Positions 21,179 through 27,889 of a DNA stretch of 27,889 nucleotides are shown here, piece after piece. Source of the stretch: an uncultured Alphaproteobacteria bacterium (GTDB lineage: Bacteria; Pseudomonadota; Alphaproteobacteria; RF32; CAG-239); assembly GCA_934254915.1 (NCBI GenBank), contig CAKQMH010000014.1, positions 1 through 27,889 of the forward strand, given 5' to 3'. The notes under the pieces were generated by a model that had not been told where the DNA came from, did not search any database, and saw only the letters and a program-made list of their open reading frames with translations. The position numbers and the translations under genes were made by a program. Positions within the stretch are counted from its first letter, which is position 1, and the number at the start of each line of letters is the position of its first letter.

Positions 21179-21922
21179 CTAAAGCGAGAATGTGTCCCCA
21201 AGGTAGACTTTGCGGACTTCTTCGTTGGCAACGATTTCATCAGGAGTGCCTTCCATTAAGACCGTCCCTCCGTGCAAGATATATGCTCGATCCGTAATAT
21301 CAAGGGTTTCGCGGACATTGTGGTCGGTGATTAAGACGCCCAAACCGCGATGTTTGAGTTGTGAAACCAAATTACGAATTTCACCAACGGCAATCGGGTC
21401 GATACCGGCCAGAGGTTCATCCAGCAAAATATAATGCGGCTGACTGGCCAAAGCGCGGGCAATTTCCAGACGCCGACGTTCACCGCCGGATAGAGCGATG
21501 GCCGGACTTTTACGCAGGTGGGCAATCGAAAATTCCGATAAAAGTTCTTCTAACATGTTTTCGCGCCGGCTTTCGTCATCGATTACGACTTCCAAAATGG
21601 CTTTGATGTTGTCTTCCACACTCAATGAACGAAAGATTGAGGCTTCCTGCGGCAAATAACCGATGCCAAGGCGGGCGCGGCGGTACATCGGTAAATCGGT
21701 GATATCTTGTCCGTCAATGTGAACATCGCCGTAATCCGGAGTGATTAAACCGGTAACACAATAAAAACAGGTGGTTTTGCCGGCGCCGTTCGGACCTAAC
21801 AAACCCACGGCCTCACCGCGGCGCACGTTTAACGATACGTTGCGCAGCACCGGCCGATTTTTGTATTTTTTACCGATGTTGAAAACTTCAAGTTTGGATT
21901 CTGGTGTAAATTTAGCGGTCAT
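21179..21922 (-). CDS. lptB: LPS export ABC transporter ATP-binding protein LptB
   Basis: LptB (247 residues) is the ATPase of the LptB2FG complex that extracts lipopolysaccharide from the inner membrane. Walker A is GPNGAGKT (43-50). The Q-loop lies in IGYLPQEASIFRSLSVEDNI, the signature reads LSGGERRRLEIARAL, and Walker B is YILLDEPLAGIDP, with the switch His in ITDHNV. The EASIF stretch and the closing KVYLGDTF segment are characteristic of LptB. It begins 6 bases after lptA, consistent with co-transcription. lptF and lptG are not in the window. Confidence 0.98.
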   Translation of the reverse strand: MTAKFTPESKLEVFNIGKKYKNRPVLRNVSLNVRRGEAVGLLGPNGAGKTTCFYCVTGLITPDYGDVHIDGQDITDLPMYRRARLGIGYLPQEASIFRSLSVEDNIKAILEVVIDDESRRENMLEELLSEFSIAHLRKSPAIALSGGERRRLEIARALASQPHYILLDEPLAGIDPIAVGEIRNLVSQLKHRGLGVLITDHNVRETLDITDRAYILHGGTVLMEGTPDEIVANEEVRKVYLGDTFSL

Positions 21923-21928
21923 TGTTTT

Positions 21929-22717
21929 TTACTTCTCGTTTAGGGCTTTTTTCTCTTTAAATACGCCTTTAACTCTACCGGATTGGGAAGTTGATATCAG
22001 CTTACTGATGCCGGTATTGAGGTTGGTTTCGGCTTTGTCGCCTTTGAGGGTGTTGCCGTTTTGGTTAATAACAATGTTGTCATCAAGTCGGACTTTCCCT
22101 TCCTGTGGGTAATAAACCCCGCGTTCAGCCGTTACTTCCGCGTTGGAAGTTGTAATTTTGACATGTCCGAAGATTTGAACTTTTCGCATTACGAGGTTAG
22201 ATGATTTGGCATTTTCCTTGGTGAAAAAAGCAACCATTTTGTCTGCAAAAACTTTGTTGCCCTGACTGGTTCCGACTACATTGCCGAAAGCTACGGCTTT
22301 TTGTTCCTGCGGGTAATAAGTAATGTTGTCTTCGGCGGTAATAACTTCTTTATCAGTGCTGATTTTGGCGGGAGAACCTTTCAGAATAATCGTGTCCTGC
22401 TGTAAGTCATAATCCATAGATTGACCATAAGCATTGGCTTTGGGCGATTTCATTACAACATTGCCGCGAGCTTCAACTTTGGTTATGCGACTTTTGCCTT
22501 GCGGTTTGTCGGCTCGACTGGCATAATAACCAATCATTCTGTCGGCGCGGATATTCATATCATCGCGGGTAGCCACGGCATTACCGACGGCAACAATCTT
22601 TTGCTCTTTTTGATGCCATTCGACTTTTTCATCAGCAGTCAGATTAACATCGGAAGCACAGACTGTACCGGTAGTTACCATTAGAGCGACAAGTAAAACA
22701 GGCAAGGTAAATTTCAT
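21929..22717 (-). CDS. lptA: LPS transport periplasmic protein LptA
   Basis: LptA forms the periplasmic bridge of beta-jellyroll units that carries lipopolysaccharide from LptC to LptD. A signal peptide (about 1-21, ending TVCA) precedes an OstA-like domain of repeated beta strands. Recurring VxAxGNV-type turns are visible (KIVAVGNAVATRDD, KVEARGNVVMKSP, KAVAFGNVVGTS, VQIFGHVKITT). At 262 residues it is longer than E. coli LptA (185), as is common in alphaproteobacteria. The tail is basic. An AAAGGA ribosome binding site lies 9 bases before the ATG, and the gap to lptC is four bases. Confidence 0.95.
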   Translation of the reverse strand: MKFTLPVLLVALMVTTGTVCASDVNLTADEKVEWHQKEQKIVAVGNAVATRDDMNIRADRMIGYYASRADKPQGKSRITKVEARGNVVMKSPKANAYGQSMDYDLQQDTIILKGSPAKISTDKEVITAEDNITYYPQEQKAVAFGNVVGTSQGNKVFADKMVAFFTKENAKSSNLVMRKVQIFGHVKITTSNAEVTAERGVYYPQEGKVRLDDNIVINQNGNTLKGDKAETNLNTGISKLISTSQSGRVKGVFKEKKALNEK

Positions 22718-22721
22718 GTAT

Positions 22722-23396
22722 TTATTTTCCTTTCAAACTTTCTTCTTTAATGGTGATATTGCTGTGTCCGGTAAAGGTTAAAATATCATCTTTGGTCGAA
22801 AAAACGAATCCGTCAGCAACCAGATGTCCGAAATATCCGTCAGCGGTAACCGTTTGATTGCCGAAGCCTCGGGCTTGTTTGAAGTCAAATTCGGCTTCGG
22901 GAGTATTCAATTCCATGCCTTCGCTATAAAAAAGAGTAACATTGTCGGTTAAACGAATGGAATTTTGCTCTTGATTATAGTAGCCGGAAGGAGCTTTGAC
23001 GTTAGCCCAATCATTTTGATTAAGCGGCAGCAGGCCTTCGGGATTTTGCAGCTTGATAAGCTTTGAGCCGGGTGCGGTTTCATCAATTCGTTCGGCTACA
23101 AAGTTGTTGACTTTATTGTCTTTGTCGGTGATGTAAAAAACGGTATTTTCAACGTGCAGTTTTTCCAACTCGCCTTGTTTGGGGCGAGTAATATCAAGCT
23201 TAAAATCACGTGCGTCTTTTTTCAGAGACGGAAAAATCAATAACATACCGATTAATATCGCGGCGGCGCTTGGCAGAATCAATTTGGCGCGGTGGACAAA
23301 GCGCGAATGACGCATAGCCTGATTTGGGGCAGGATGAGCGGGGTGCTTATCTGTCGGCGCGGTAAAATAGTTATCTATTTTGTCTTTGTCAAACAA
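22722..23396 (-). CDS. lptC: LPS export inner-membrane protein LptC
   Basis: LptC (224 residues) is a bitopic protein that receives lipopolysaccharide from LptB2FG and passes it to LptA. A basic cytoplasmic N-terminus is followed by one membrane helix (about 38-56, LILPSAAAILIGMLLIFPSL). A periplasmic jellyroll comes next, with YYNQEQNSIRLTDNVTLFYS and ADGYFGHLVADGFVF. The start is probably TTG at 23396: it lies three bases after the kdsD stop with GGAG about 10 bases upstream, and no ATG occurs before residue 28. Its place between kdsD and lptA supports the assignment despite low sequence conservation in the family. Confidence 0.92.
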   Translation of the reverse strand: MFDKDKIDNYFTAPTDKHPAHPAPNQAMRHSRFVHRAKLILPSAAAILIGMLLIFPSLKKDARDFKLDITRPKQGELEKLHVENTVFYITDKDNKVNNFVAERIDETAPGSKLIKLQNPEGLLPLNQNDWANVKAPSGYYNQEQNSIRLTDNVTLFYSEGMELNTPEAEFDFKQARGFGNQTVTADGYFGHLVADGFVFSTKDDILTFTGHSNITIKEESLKGK

Positions 23397-23399
23397 GGT

Positions 23400-24365
23400 C
23401 TAGGCCACTCCTGCGCGCAAACAATCATGGATATGGATAATGCCGACCGGCTTGCGGTCTTGAACAACAAACAACTGCGTAATGCCTTTGCCGGTGTTAT
23501 TCATGATACCCAAGGCTTCGGCCGCCAGCATATCGGCAGTGATAGTCTTAGGATTTTGGGTCATAACTTCGGAAGCTTTTTGGCTGAGCAGCTCAGGGTT
23601 TAAGCAACGTCTGAGGTCGCCGTCGGTAATCATTCCCAATAATTCGCCGTTGTTATTTACAATGCCGACGCAGCCAAGCATTTTAGAGGTCATTTCCAAC
23701 AAAGCCTCCTGCATGGTAGCGGTATCGCTGACTAAGGGCATCTCAGCACCGGTGTGCATCAAATCGGAAACTTTTTGCAGAAAAGCACCGAGTTTGCCGC
23801 CGGGGTGGCGTTGTTTGAAATCAGTTTTGGTAAAGCCTTTGCGTTCCAATAAAGCAACAGCCAAAATATCACCTAAAACAATAGTGGCAGTGGTTGAAGA
23901 GGTCGGGGCTAAACCAAGCGGGCAGGCCTCGCCGTCATTAGGCAGCTGCAATAAAACATCTCCGGCGCGGCCTAAGGCACTGTCCGGATTTTTGGTCATG
24001 GCAATCAGCGGAATGTGATAGCGTTTACAGTAAATAACAATGTCAGAAAGTTCTTTGGTTTCACCGCTGTTGGAAATTGCCACCACCGAATCTTCATTAG
24101 TCAGCATACCTAAATCGCCGTGGCTGGCTTCACCGGGGTGAACAAAAAATGACGGGGTGCCGGTAGAGGCTAATGTGGCCGCAATTTTGGAGCCGACGTG
24201 TCCGGATTTGCCCATGCCGGTAATAATGACTCGTCCTTTGGTGTTTTGCATGATATCCAGAGCTTTGCTCAAATTATCATTAAGCTCGTCTTCCATCATG
24301 CGCAAAGCTTCAACTTCTTTGTCAATAGTGCGGCGGGCGGAGGTTATATCCTTATTTTCAGTCAT
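23400..24365 (-). CDS. kdsD: Arabinose-5-phosphate isomerase KdsD (KpsF/GutQ family)
   Basis: KdsD converts ribulose-5-phosphate to arabinose-5-phosphate, the first step toward the Kdo sugar of the lipopolysaccharide inner core. The 321-residue protein has an N-terminal SIS domain (about 35-175) with VIITGMGKSGHVGSKIAATL, FVHPGEASHGDLGM and ISNSGETKEL. Two CBS domains follow (about 205-260 and 270-321). The ATG ending at 24365 is preferred because AAGG lies 9 bases upstream; a GTG at 24374 overlaps that site. It heads the run kdsD-lptC-lptA-lptB-rpoN. kdsC, found next to it in E. coli, is absent here. Confidence 0.96.
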   Translation of the reverse strand: MTENKDITSARRTIDKEVEALRMMEDELNDNLSKALDIMQNTKGRVIITGMGKSGHVGSKIAATLASTGTPSFFVHPGEASHGDLGMLTNEDSVVAISNSGETKELSDIVIYCKRYHIPLIAMTKNPDSALGRAGDVLLQLPNDGEACPLGLAPTSSTTATIVLGDILAVALLERKGFTKTDFKQRHPGGKLGAFLQKVSDLMHTGAEMPLVSDTATMQEALLEMTSKMLGCVGIVNNNGELLGMITDGDLRRCLNPELLSQKASEVMTQNPKTITADMLAAEALGIMNNTGKGITQLFVVQDRKPVGIIHIHDCLRAGVA

Positions 24366-24614
24366 TTCAGTCACCTTGTTATATAATTCAATAATAAGCC
24401 AAAGTAGCCTTTTATTGGCACTATGGCAAGGTTTTTTTGCGGGTTATGCCTTAATATTTAGACTCAATTTGACTCAAAATACCGCTGCCGTTGTTGAGAA
24501 CGTTCGGGCAAAGAGTGAATCTTTTTAAGGGCTTGGAATCTTGTAAGGCGGAAAGGTTAAACAAACGTAAATTTTTTTTAGACTCAAAAAGCCTTTTTTT
24601 TGTGAAAAATGGTG

Positions 24615-24643
24615 TTGACTTTTGGCGGTAATGAATCTACTAT
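24615..24643 (+). promoter_or_regulatory. Promoter of the rpsL-rpsG-fusA operon
   Basis: TTGACT (24615-24620) and TACTAT (24638-24643) are separated by exactly 17 bases. Transcription would start near 24650. The stretch 24375-24614 between kdsD and this promoter holds no gene that I can support. Confidence 0.8.
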
Positions 24644-24649
24644 GCGCAG

Positions 24650-24711
24650 ACTCTGGAAGAAGAGGAGTAAGGTACAGGTGTGCCTGAAGTGCGCCTCTTT
24701 GAGAGTTTTTT
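24650..24711 (+). promoter_or_regulatory. Terminator-like leader structure upstream of rpsL
   Basis: ACTCT (24650-24654) can pair with AGAGT (24702-24706), AAGAGG (24660-24665) with CCTCTT (24694-24699), and CAGG (24675-24678) with CCTG (24683-24686). The outer stem runs directly into six T. An alternative fold pairs AGGTGTGC with GTGCGCCT and would break the AAGAGG stem. The layout resembles an attenuator located at the very start of the transcript. This is inference from base pairing only. Confidence 0.45.
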
Positions 24712-24743
24712 GTAATTAATTTAATACTTTAAGGAATTTAGTG

Positions 24744-25115
24744 ATGCCTACAATTAACCAATTAATTCGTAAGTCACGAACACCCAAAGTGAAAAGAAAC
24801 AAAGTTCCGGCTTTGAAAGCTTGCCCACAAAAACGCGGTGTTTGTACAAGGGTTTATACCACAACCCCGAAAAAGCCTAACTCAGCTTTGCGTAAAGTGG
24901 CACGTGTTCGCTTAACTAACGGTTTTGAAGTAATCAGTTATATCCCTGGTGAAGGTCATAACCTGCAAGAACACTCAGTTGTAATGATCCGCGGCGGTCG
25001 TGTAAAGGACTTGCCTGGTGTTCGTTATCATATCATTCGTGGTACCTTGGATACTCAAGGTGTATCTAAACGTCGTCAACGTCGTTCTCTGTACGGCGCT
25101 AAAAGACCGAAATAA
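24744..25115 (+). CDS. rpsL: 30S ribosomal protein S12
   Basis: S12 (123 residues) lies at the decoding centre and controls codon-anticodon accuracy. The family signatures are MPTINQLIRKSR, CPQKRGVCTRVYTTTPKKPNSALRKVARV (quoted across residues 27-55) and YIPGEGHNLQEHSVVMIRGGRVKDLPG. K43, K88 and P91, whose changes give streptomycin resistance or dependence, are all of the sensitive type. ATG 24744 is chosen because AAGGAA lies 7 bases upstream; a GTG at 24741 is directly adjacent. The gene is the first of the str operon. Confidence 0.98.
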   Translation: MPTINQLIRKSRTPKVKRNKVPALKACPQKRGVCTRVYTTTPKKPNSALRKVARVRLTNGFEVISYIPGEGHNLQEHSVVMIRGGRVKDLPGVRYHIIRGTLDTQGVSKRRQRRSLYGAKRPK

Positions 25116-25127
25116 GGAGTAGAGAAG

Positions 25128-25598
25128 ATGTCACGTCGTCACACTGCTGAAAAAAGAATCGTACTGCCTGACGCTAAATTCGGCGATAAGGTTGTAGCAA
25201 AATTTATTAACAACGTTATGGAAGACGGTAAAAAAGCCGTTGCTGAAAAAATCGTTTATTCAGCTTTCGACATTATTGCCGCCAAATCAAAACAAGACGC
25301 TTTGAAAATCTTTAGTGATGCTATTGATAATGTTAAGCCGTTGGTTGAAGTTAAGTCTCGCCGCGTCGGTGGTGCTACTTACCAAGTACCGATGGAAGTA
25401 AGAGCTGACCGTCGTCAGGCTTTGGCTATTCGTTGGATTATTGAAGCCGCTAAAAAGCGTTCGGAAACAACAATGACAGAAAGATTGGCTAACGAATTGT
25501 TAGACGCTGTTGCCAATAAAGGTTCTGCCGTTAAGAAACGCGAGGATACTCATAAGATGGCTGAAGCTAATAAAGCCTTCTCCCACTATAAATTCTAA
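25128..25598 (+). CDS. rpsG: 30S ribosomal protein S7
   Basis: S7 (156 residues) nucleates assembly of the 30S head and contacts the E-site tRNA. Landmarks are the basic start MSRRHTAEKR, LPDAKFGDKVVAKFINNVM, and the conserved block VKPLVEVKSRRVGGATYQVP followed by EVRADRRQALAIRWII. The C-terminal part includes KREDTHKMAEANKAFSHYKF. A GGAG ribosome binding site lies in the 12-base gap after rpsL. In E. coli S7 represses this operon. fusA follows after 15 bases. Confidence 0.98.
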   Translation: MSRRHTAEKRIVLPDAKFGDKVVAKFINNVMEDGKKAVAEKIVYSAFDIIAAKSKQDALKIFSDAIDNVKPLVEVKSRRVGGATYQVPMEVRADRRQALAIRWIIEAAKKRSETTMTERLANELLDAVANKGSAVKKREDTHKMAEANKAFSHYKF

Positions 25599-25613
25599 GC
25601 GAGGAAAACGAAA

Positions 25614-27689
25614 ATGGCTCGTACACATACTTTGGATAAGTATAGAAATATCGGTATTATGGCTCACATTGATGCCGGTAAAACCACTACCAGTGAACGT
25701 ATTTTGTACTATACTGGTCAAACTCACAAAATCGGTGAAGTTCATGAAGGCGCTGCCACCATGGACTGGATGGAACAGGAACAGGAACGCGGTATTACCA
25801 TTACTTCTGCGGCTACAACCTGCTTCTGGAAAGGCTACCGCATCAATTTGATTGATACTCCGGGACACGTTGACTTTACGGTCGAAGTAGAGCGTTCTTT
25901 GCGCGTTTTGGATGGTGCTATTACCGTATTTGACTCGGTTGCCGGTGTTGAACCGCAATCCGAAACCGTTTGGAGACAAGCCGATAAATACAATGTTCCG
26001 AGAATTTGTTTCTGCAACAAAATGGATCGTATCGGTGCTAACTTCTACCGTTGCTTGGATATGATTGTTGACCGTTTGGGCGCTCGCCCGATGGCTTTGC
26101 AATTGCCGATTGGCGCTGAAGCCGAATTCCGCGGTGTTGTTGATTTGTTGAATATGAACGCGATTGTTTATACCGGCGATACTGCAGATTCTCCGATTGA
26201 AATTCAGGAAATTCCGGCTGATTTGAAAGAAAAAGCTGAAGAATATCATCATCAATTGGTTGAAATGGCGGTTGAAGAAGATGAACAGGCTATGGAAGAT
26301 TACCTCGAAGGTAAAGAAGTTTCAGTTGAAACACTGAGAAAATGTATTCGTAAAGGTACTTTGGCTCAGAATTTCGTACCGGTCTTCTGTGGTACAGCGT
26401 TCAAAAACAAGGGTGTTCAACCTTTGTTGGATGGTGTTATTGATTATCTGCCTTCACCGTTGGATATTCCTTCGATTAAAGGTATTAATCCGAATACCGA
26501 AAAAGAGGAAGAACGTCATCCTGATGATAAACAGCCGTTGTCGGCTTTGGCATTCAAGATTATGAACGACCCGTTCGTAGGTTCTTTGACTTTCTGCCGT
26601 ATTTATTCAGGTACGATGACTGCCGGTTCTTATATTTATAACTCAGTTAAAGATAAAAAAGAACGCGTTGGTCGTATGTTGTTGATGCACTCAAACAAAC
26701 GTGAGGATTTGAAAGAAGCCGGTGCAGGTGATATTATCGCTTTGGCCGGTTTGAAAGACACAACAACCGGTGATACTTTGTGCGATCAAGCTCATCCGAT
26801 TGTTTTGGAAAATATGACTTTTCCTGAGCCGGTTATCGAGTTGGCAGTTGAGCCGAAAACTAAGGCCGATGTTGAAAAAATGGGCTTGGCATTGTCGCGT
26901 TTGGCAATGGAAGATCCGTCATTCAAAGTTTCATCTGATCCGGATTCCGGACAAACCATTATTAAAGGTATGGGCGAATTGCACCTCGACATTATTGTTG
27001 ACCGTTTGAAACGTGAATTCAAAGTTGAGTGCAATGTTGGTGAGCCGCAAGTTGCTTATCGCGAAACCATTACCAAACCTTGCGATATTGAATACACCCA
27101 CAAGAAACAATCCGGTGGTGCCGGTCAGTTCGCTAAGGTTAAAATCAAATTTGAACCGATTGAAGGTTACAACGGATTTGAATTTGAAAATACGGTTGTC
27201 GGCGGTAATGTACCGAAGGAATATATTCCGGGTGTTGAAAAAGGTTTGCGCAGCGCAATGGATGCCGGTGTTATTGCCGGATATCCGGTAAGCGGTGTTA
27301 AATGTAACCTTTACGATGGTGCTTATCACGAAGTTGACTCTAACGTTATGTGTTTCGAAATTGCTGCTCGCGCTGCTTTCCGTGAAGGTATGCGTCAGGC
27401 AAATCCGAAATTGTTGGAGCCGATTATGAAAGTTGAAGTCGTAACTCCTGAAGAATATATGGGTGATATTATTGGTGACTTGAACTCTCGCCGTGGTATG
27501 GTCAGCGGTATGGATCAGCGTGCAAATGCCCGCGTTATTGATGCTGACGTGCCTTTGGCAAATATGTTCGGTTATGTAAATACTTTGCGTTCTTTATCTC
27601 AGGGCCGCGCACAATTCTCAATGGTCTTTGATCATTATGCGGAAGTTCCGAAGGATATTGCTGACAAAGTAAAAGCAAAGAATGCGTAA
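25614..27689 (+). CDS. fusA: Elongation factor G
   Basis: EF-G (691 residues) is the GTPase that moves tRNAs and mRNA through the ribosome after peptide bond formation and, with RRF, helps recycle ribosomes. The G domain contains AHIDAGKT (17-24), the switch I region ending RGITITSAATTC, DTPGHVDF and CNKMDRIG. Domain II has the translation-factor beta barrel (SALAFKIMNDPFVGSLTFCRIYSG in part). Domain IV includes YRETITKPCDIEYTHKKQSGGAGQ, split over about 480-505. Domain V ends at SLSQGRAQFSMVFDHYAEVPKDI. Length is normal. It is the third gene of the rpsL operon, and tuf follows after 126 bases. Confidence 0.99.
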   Translation: MARTHTLDKYRNIGIMAHIDAGKTTTSERILYYTGQTHKIGEVHEGAATMDWMEQEQERGITITSAATTCFWKGYRINLIDTPGHVDFTVEVERSLRVLDGAITVFDSVAGVEPQSETVWRQADKYNVPRICFCNKMDRIGANFYRCLDMIVDRLGARPMALQLPIGAEAEFRGVVDLLNMNAIVYTGDTADSPIEIQEIPADLKEKAEEYHHQLVEMAVEEDEQAMEDYLEGKEVSVETLRKCIRKGTLAQNFVPVFCGTAFKNKGVQPLLDGVIDYLPSPLDIPSIKGINPNTEKEEERHPDDKQPLSALAFKIMNDPFVGSLTFCRIYSGTMTAGSYIYNSVKDKKERVGRMLLMHSNKREDLKEAGAGDIIALAGLKDTTTGDTLCDQAHPIVLENMTFPEPVIELAVEPKTKADVEKMGLALSRLAMEDPSFKVSSDPDSGQTIIKGMGELHLDIIVDRLKREFKVECNVGEPQVAYRETITKPCDIEYTHKKQSGGAGQFAKVKIKFEPIEGYNGFEFENTVVGGNVPKEYIPGVEKGLRSAMDAGVIAGYPVSGVKCNLYDGAYHEVDSNVMCFEIAARAAFREGMRQANPKLLEPIMKVEVVTPEEYMGDIIGDLNSRRGMVSGMDQRANARVIDADVPLANMFGYVNTLRSLSQGRAQFSMVFDHYAEVPKDIADKVKAKNA

Positions 27690-27709
27690 AATAATTTAGC
27701 CGGTATCAG

Positions 27710-27745
27710 GCGGCATGATGTTCAGTGTTTTGAATAAAATGCCGC
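27710..27745 (+). promoter_or_regulatory. Hairpin between fusA and tuf
   Basis: GCGGCAT (27710-27716) pairs with ATGCCGC (27739-27745), and TTCA with TGAA inside. Only TTTGAT follows, so it is at best a weak terminator or a processing or stability element between fusA and tuf. Confidence 0.5.
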
Positions 27746-27815
27746 TTTGATATGCGGGCGATTATTTTGAATTTTCGATTTATATTAAAAAACTTAATTT
27801 TATTGGAGTAATAAA

Positions 27816-27889
27816 ATGGCAAAAGAGAAATTTGAGCGGACGAAACCGCACTGCAACATTGGCACGATTGGTCACGTAGACCATGGTAA
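27816..27889 (+). CDS. tuf: Elongation factor Tu, 5' end only
   Basis: The first 24 codons of EF-Tu are present before the window ends. The product starts [20 protein letters not shown] and continues VDHG, the beginning of the GTP-binding P-loop GHVDHGKT. EF-Tu delivers aminoacyl-tRNA to the ribosome as a GTP complex. GGAG lies 7 bases before the ATG. Position after fusA is the normal one for the str operon. The rest of the gene is outside the window, so nothing can be said about its integrity. Confidence 0.95.

Noticed and set aside
19611..24403. Shared AATAAGCCAAA upstream of hpf (19611) and kdsD (24393)
   Set aside because: The 11-mer is AT-rich and its place relative to the promoters differs. 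I tried to fit it to a sigma-54 -24/-12 site, but no GC lies ten bases from a GG. Probably chance.
25500..26255. Long minus-strand frame of 251 codons opposite rpsG and fusA
   Set aside because: It is antisense to two certain, highly conserved genes. Long antisense frames are common opposite genes with strong codon bias.

Overview
The window reads as chromosomal core sequence from an alphaproteobacterium with a moderately AT-rich genome. The block kdsD-lptC-lptA-lptB-rpoN-hpf-ptsN with a long-form HPF, the hslVU pair behind a heat-shock-type promoter of the alphaproteobacterial kind, and the pal-cpoB-tilS run all fit this. The cysteine-rich secreted protein, several orphan proteins and the AT bias suggest an uncultured, possibly host-associated (gut-type) lineage. 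That placement is inference and no species is named.

Layout. 1-1260 (minus strand): tRNA-Trp behind its own promoter, preceded by two related small membrane proteins. 1326-2254 (plus): secE-nusG with promoter and terminator. 2286-4175: mscL with a zinc-ribbon tail, and an anmK-like kinase on the other strand, sharing a bidirectional terminator. 4292-5790: rplK-rplA with a probable L1 operator, then a large palindrome and a terminator. 5838-7120: rplJ-rplL behind a separate promoter and an L10-type leader, closed by a strong terminator. 7204-9150: a DUF378 protein, a methyltransferase-like protein and an orphan. 9414-12426: pal, cpoB, tilS, smpB. 12427-12660: four palindromes in a row. 12666-14336 (minus): a Cys-rich exported protein. 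14533-15435: a multi-pass membrane protein. 15432-24365 (minus): hslV-hslU-hemW and kdsD-lptCAB-rpoN-hpf-ptsN. 24615-27889: rpsL-rpsG-fusA and the first codons of tuf.

How it fits together. Most genes serve translation (ribosomal proteins L11, L1, L10, L7/L12, S12, S7; EF-G, EF-Tu; NusG; SmpB; HPF; TilS; tRNA-Trp), the envelope (Lpt transport of lipopolysaccharide, Kdo precursor synthesis, Pal/CpoB, MscL, SecE, cell-wall sugar recycling) and stress or nitrogen control (HslUV, RpoN, PtsN).

The most notable large-scale feature is that pieces of the usual secE-nusG-rplKAJL-rpoBC-rpsL-rpsG-fusA-tuf cluster appear in the expected order and orientation, but are separated by unrelated genes. rpoB and rpoC are absent between rplL and rpsL, where about 17.6 kb of other genes lies instead. 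I saw no phage, transposase, CRISPR array, toxin-antitoxin pair or recognisable defence system. The least explained items are the Cys-rich protein, the two-gene membrane pair, the 246-residue orphan, and the palindromes at 5585-5673 and 12436-12655.
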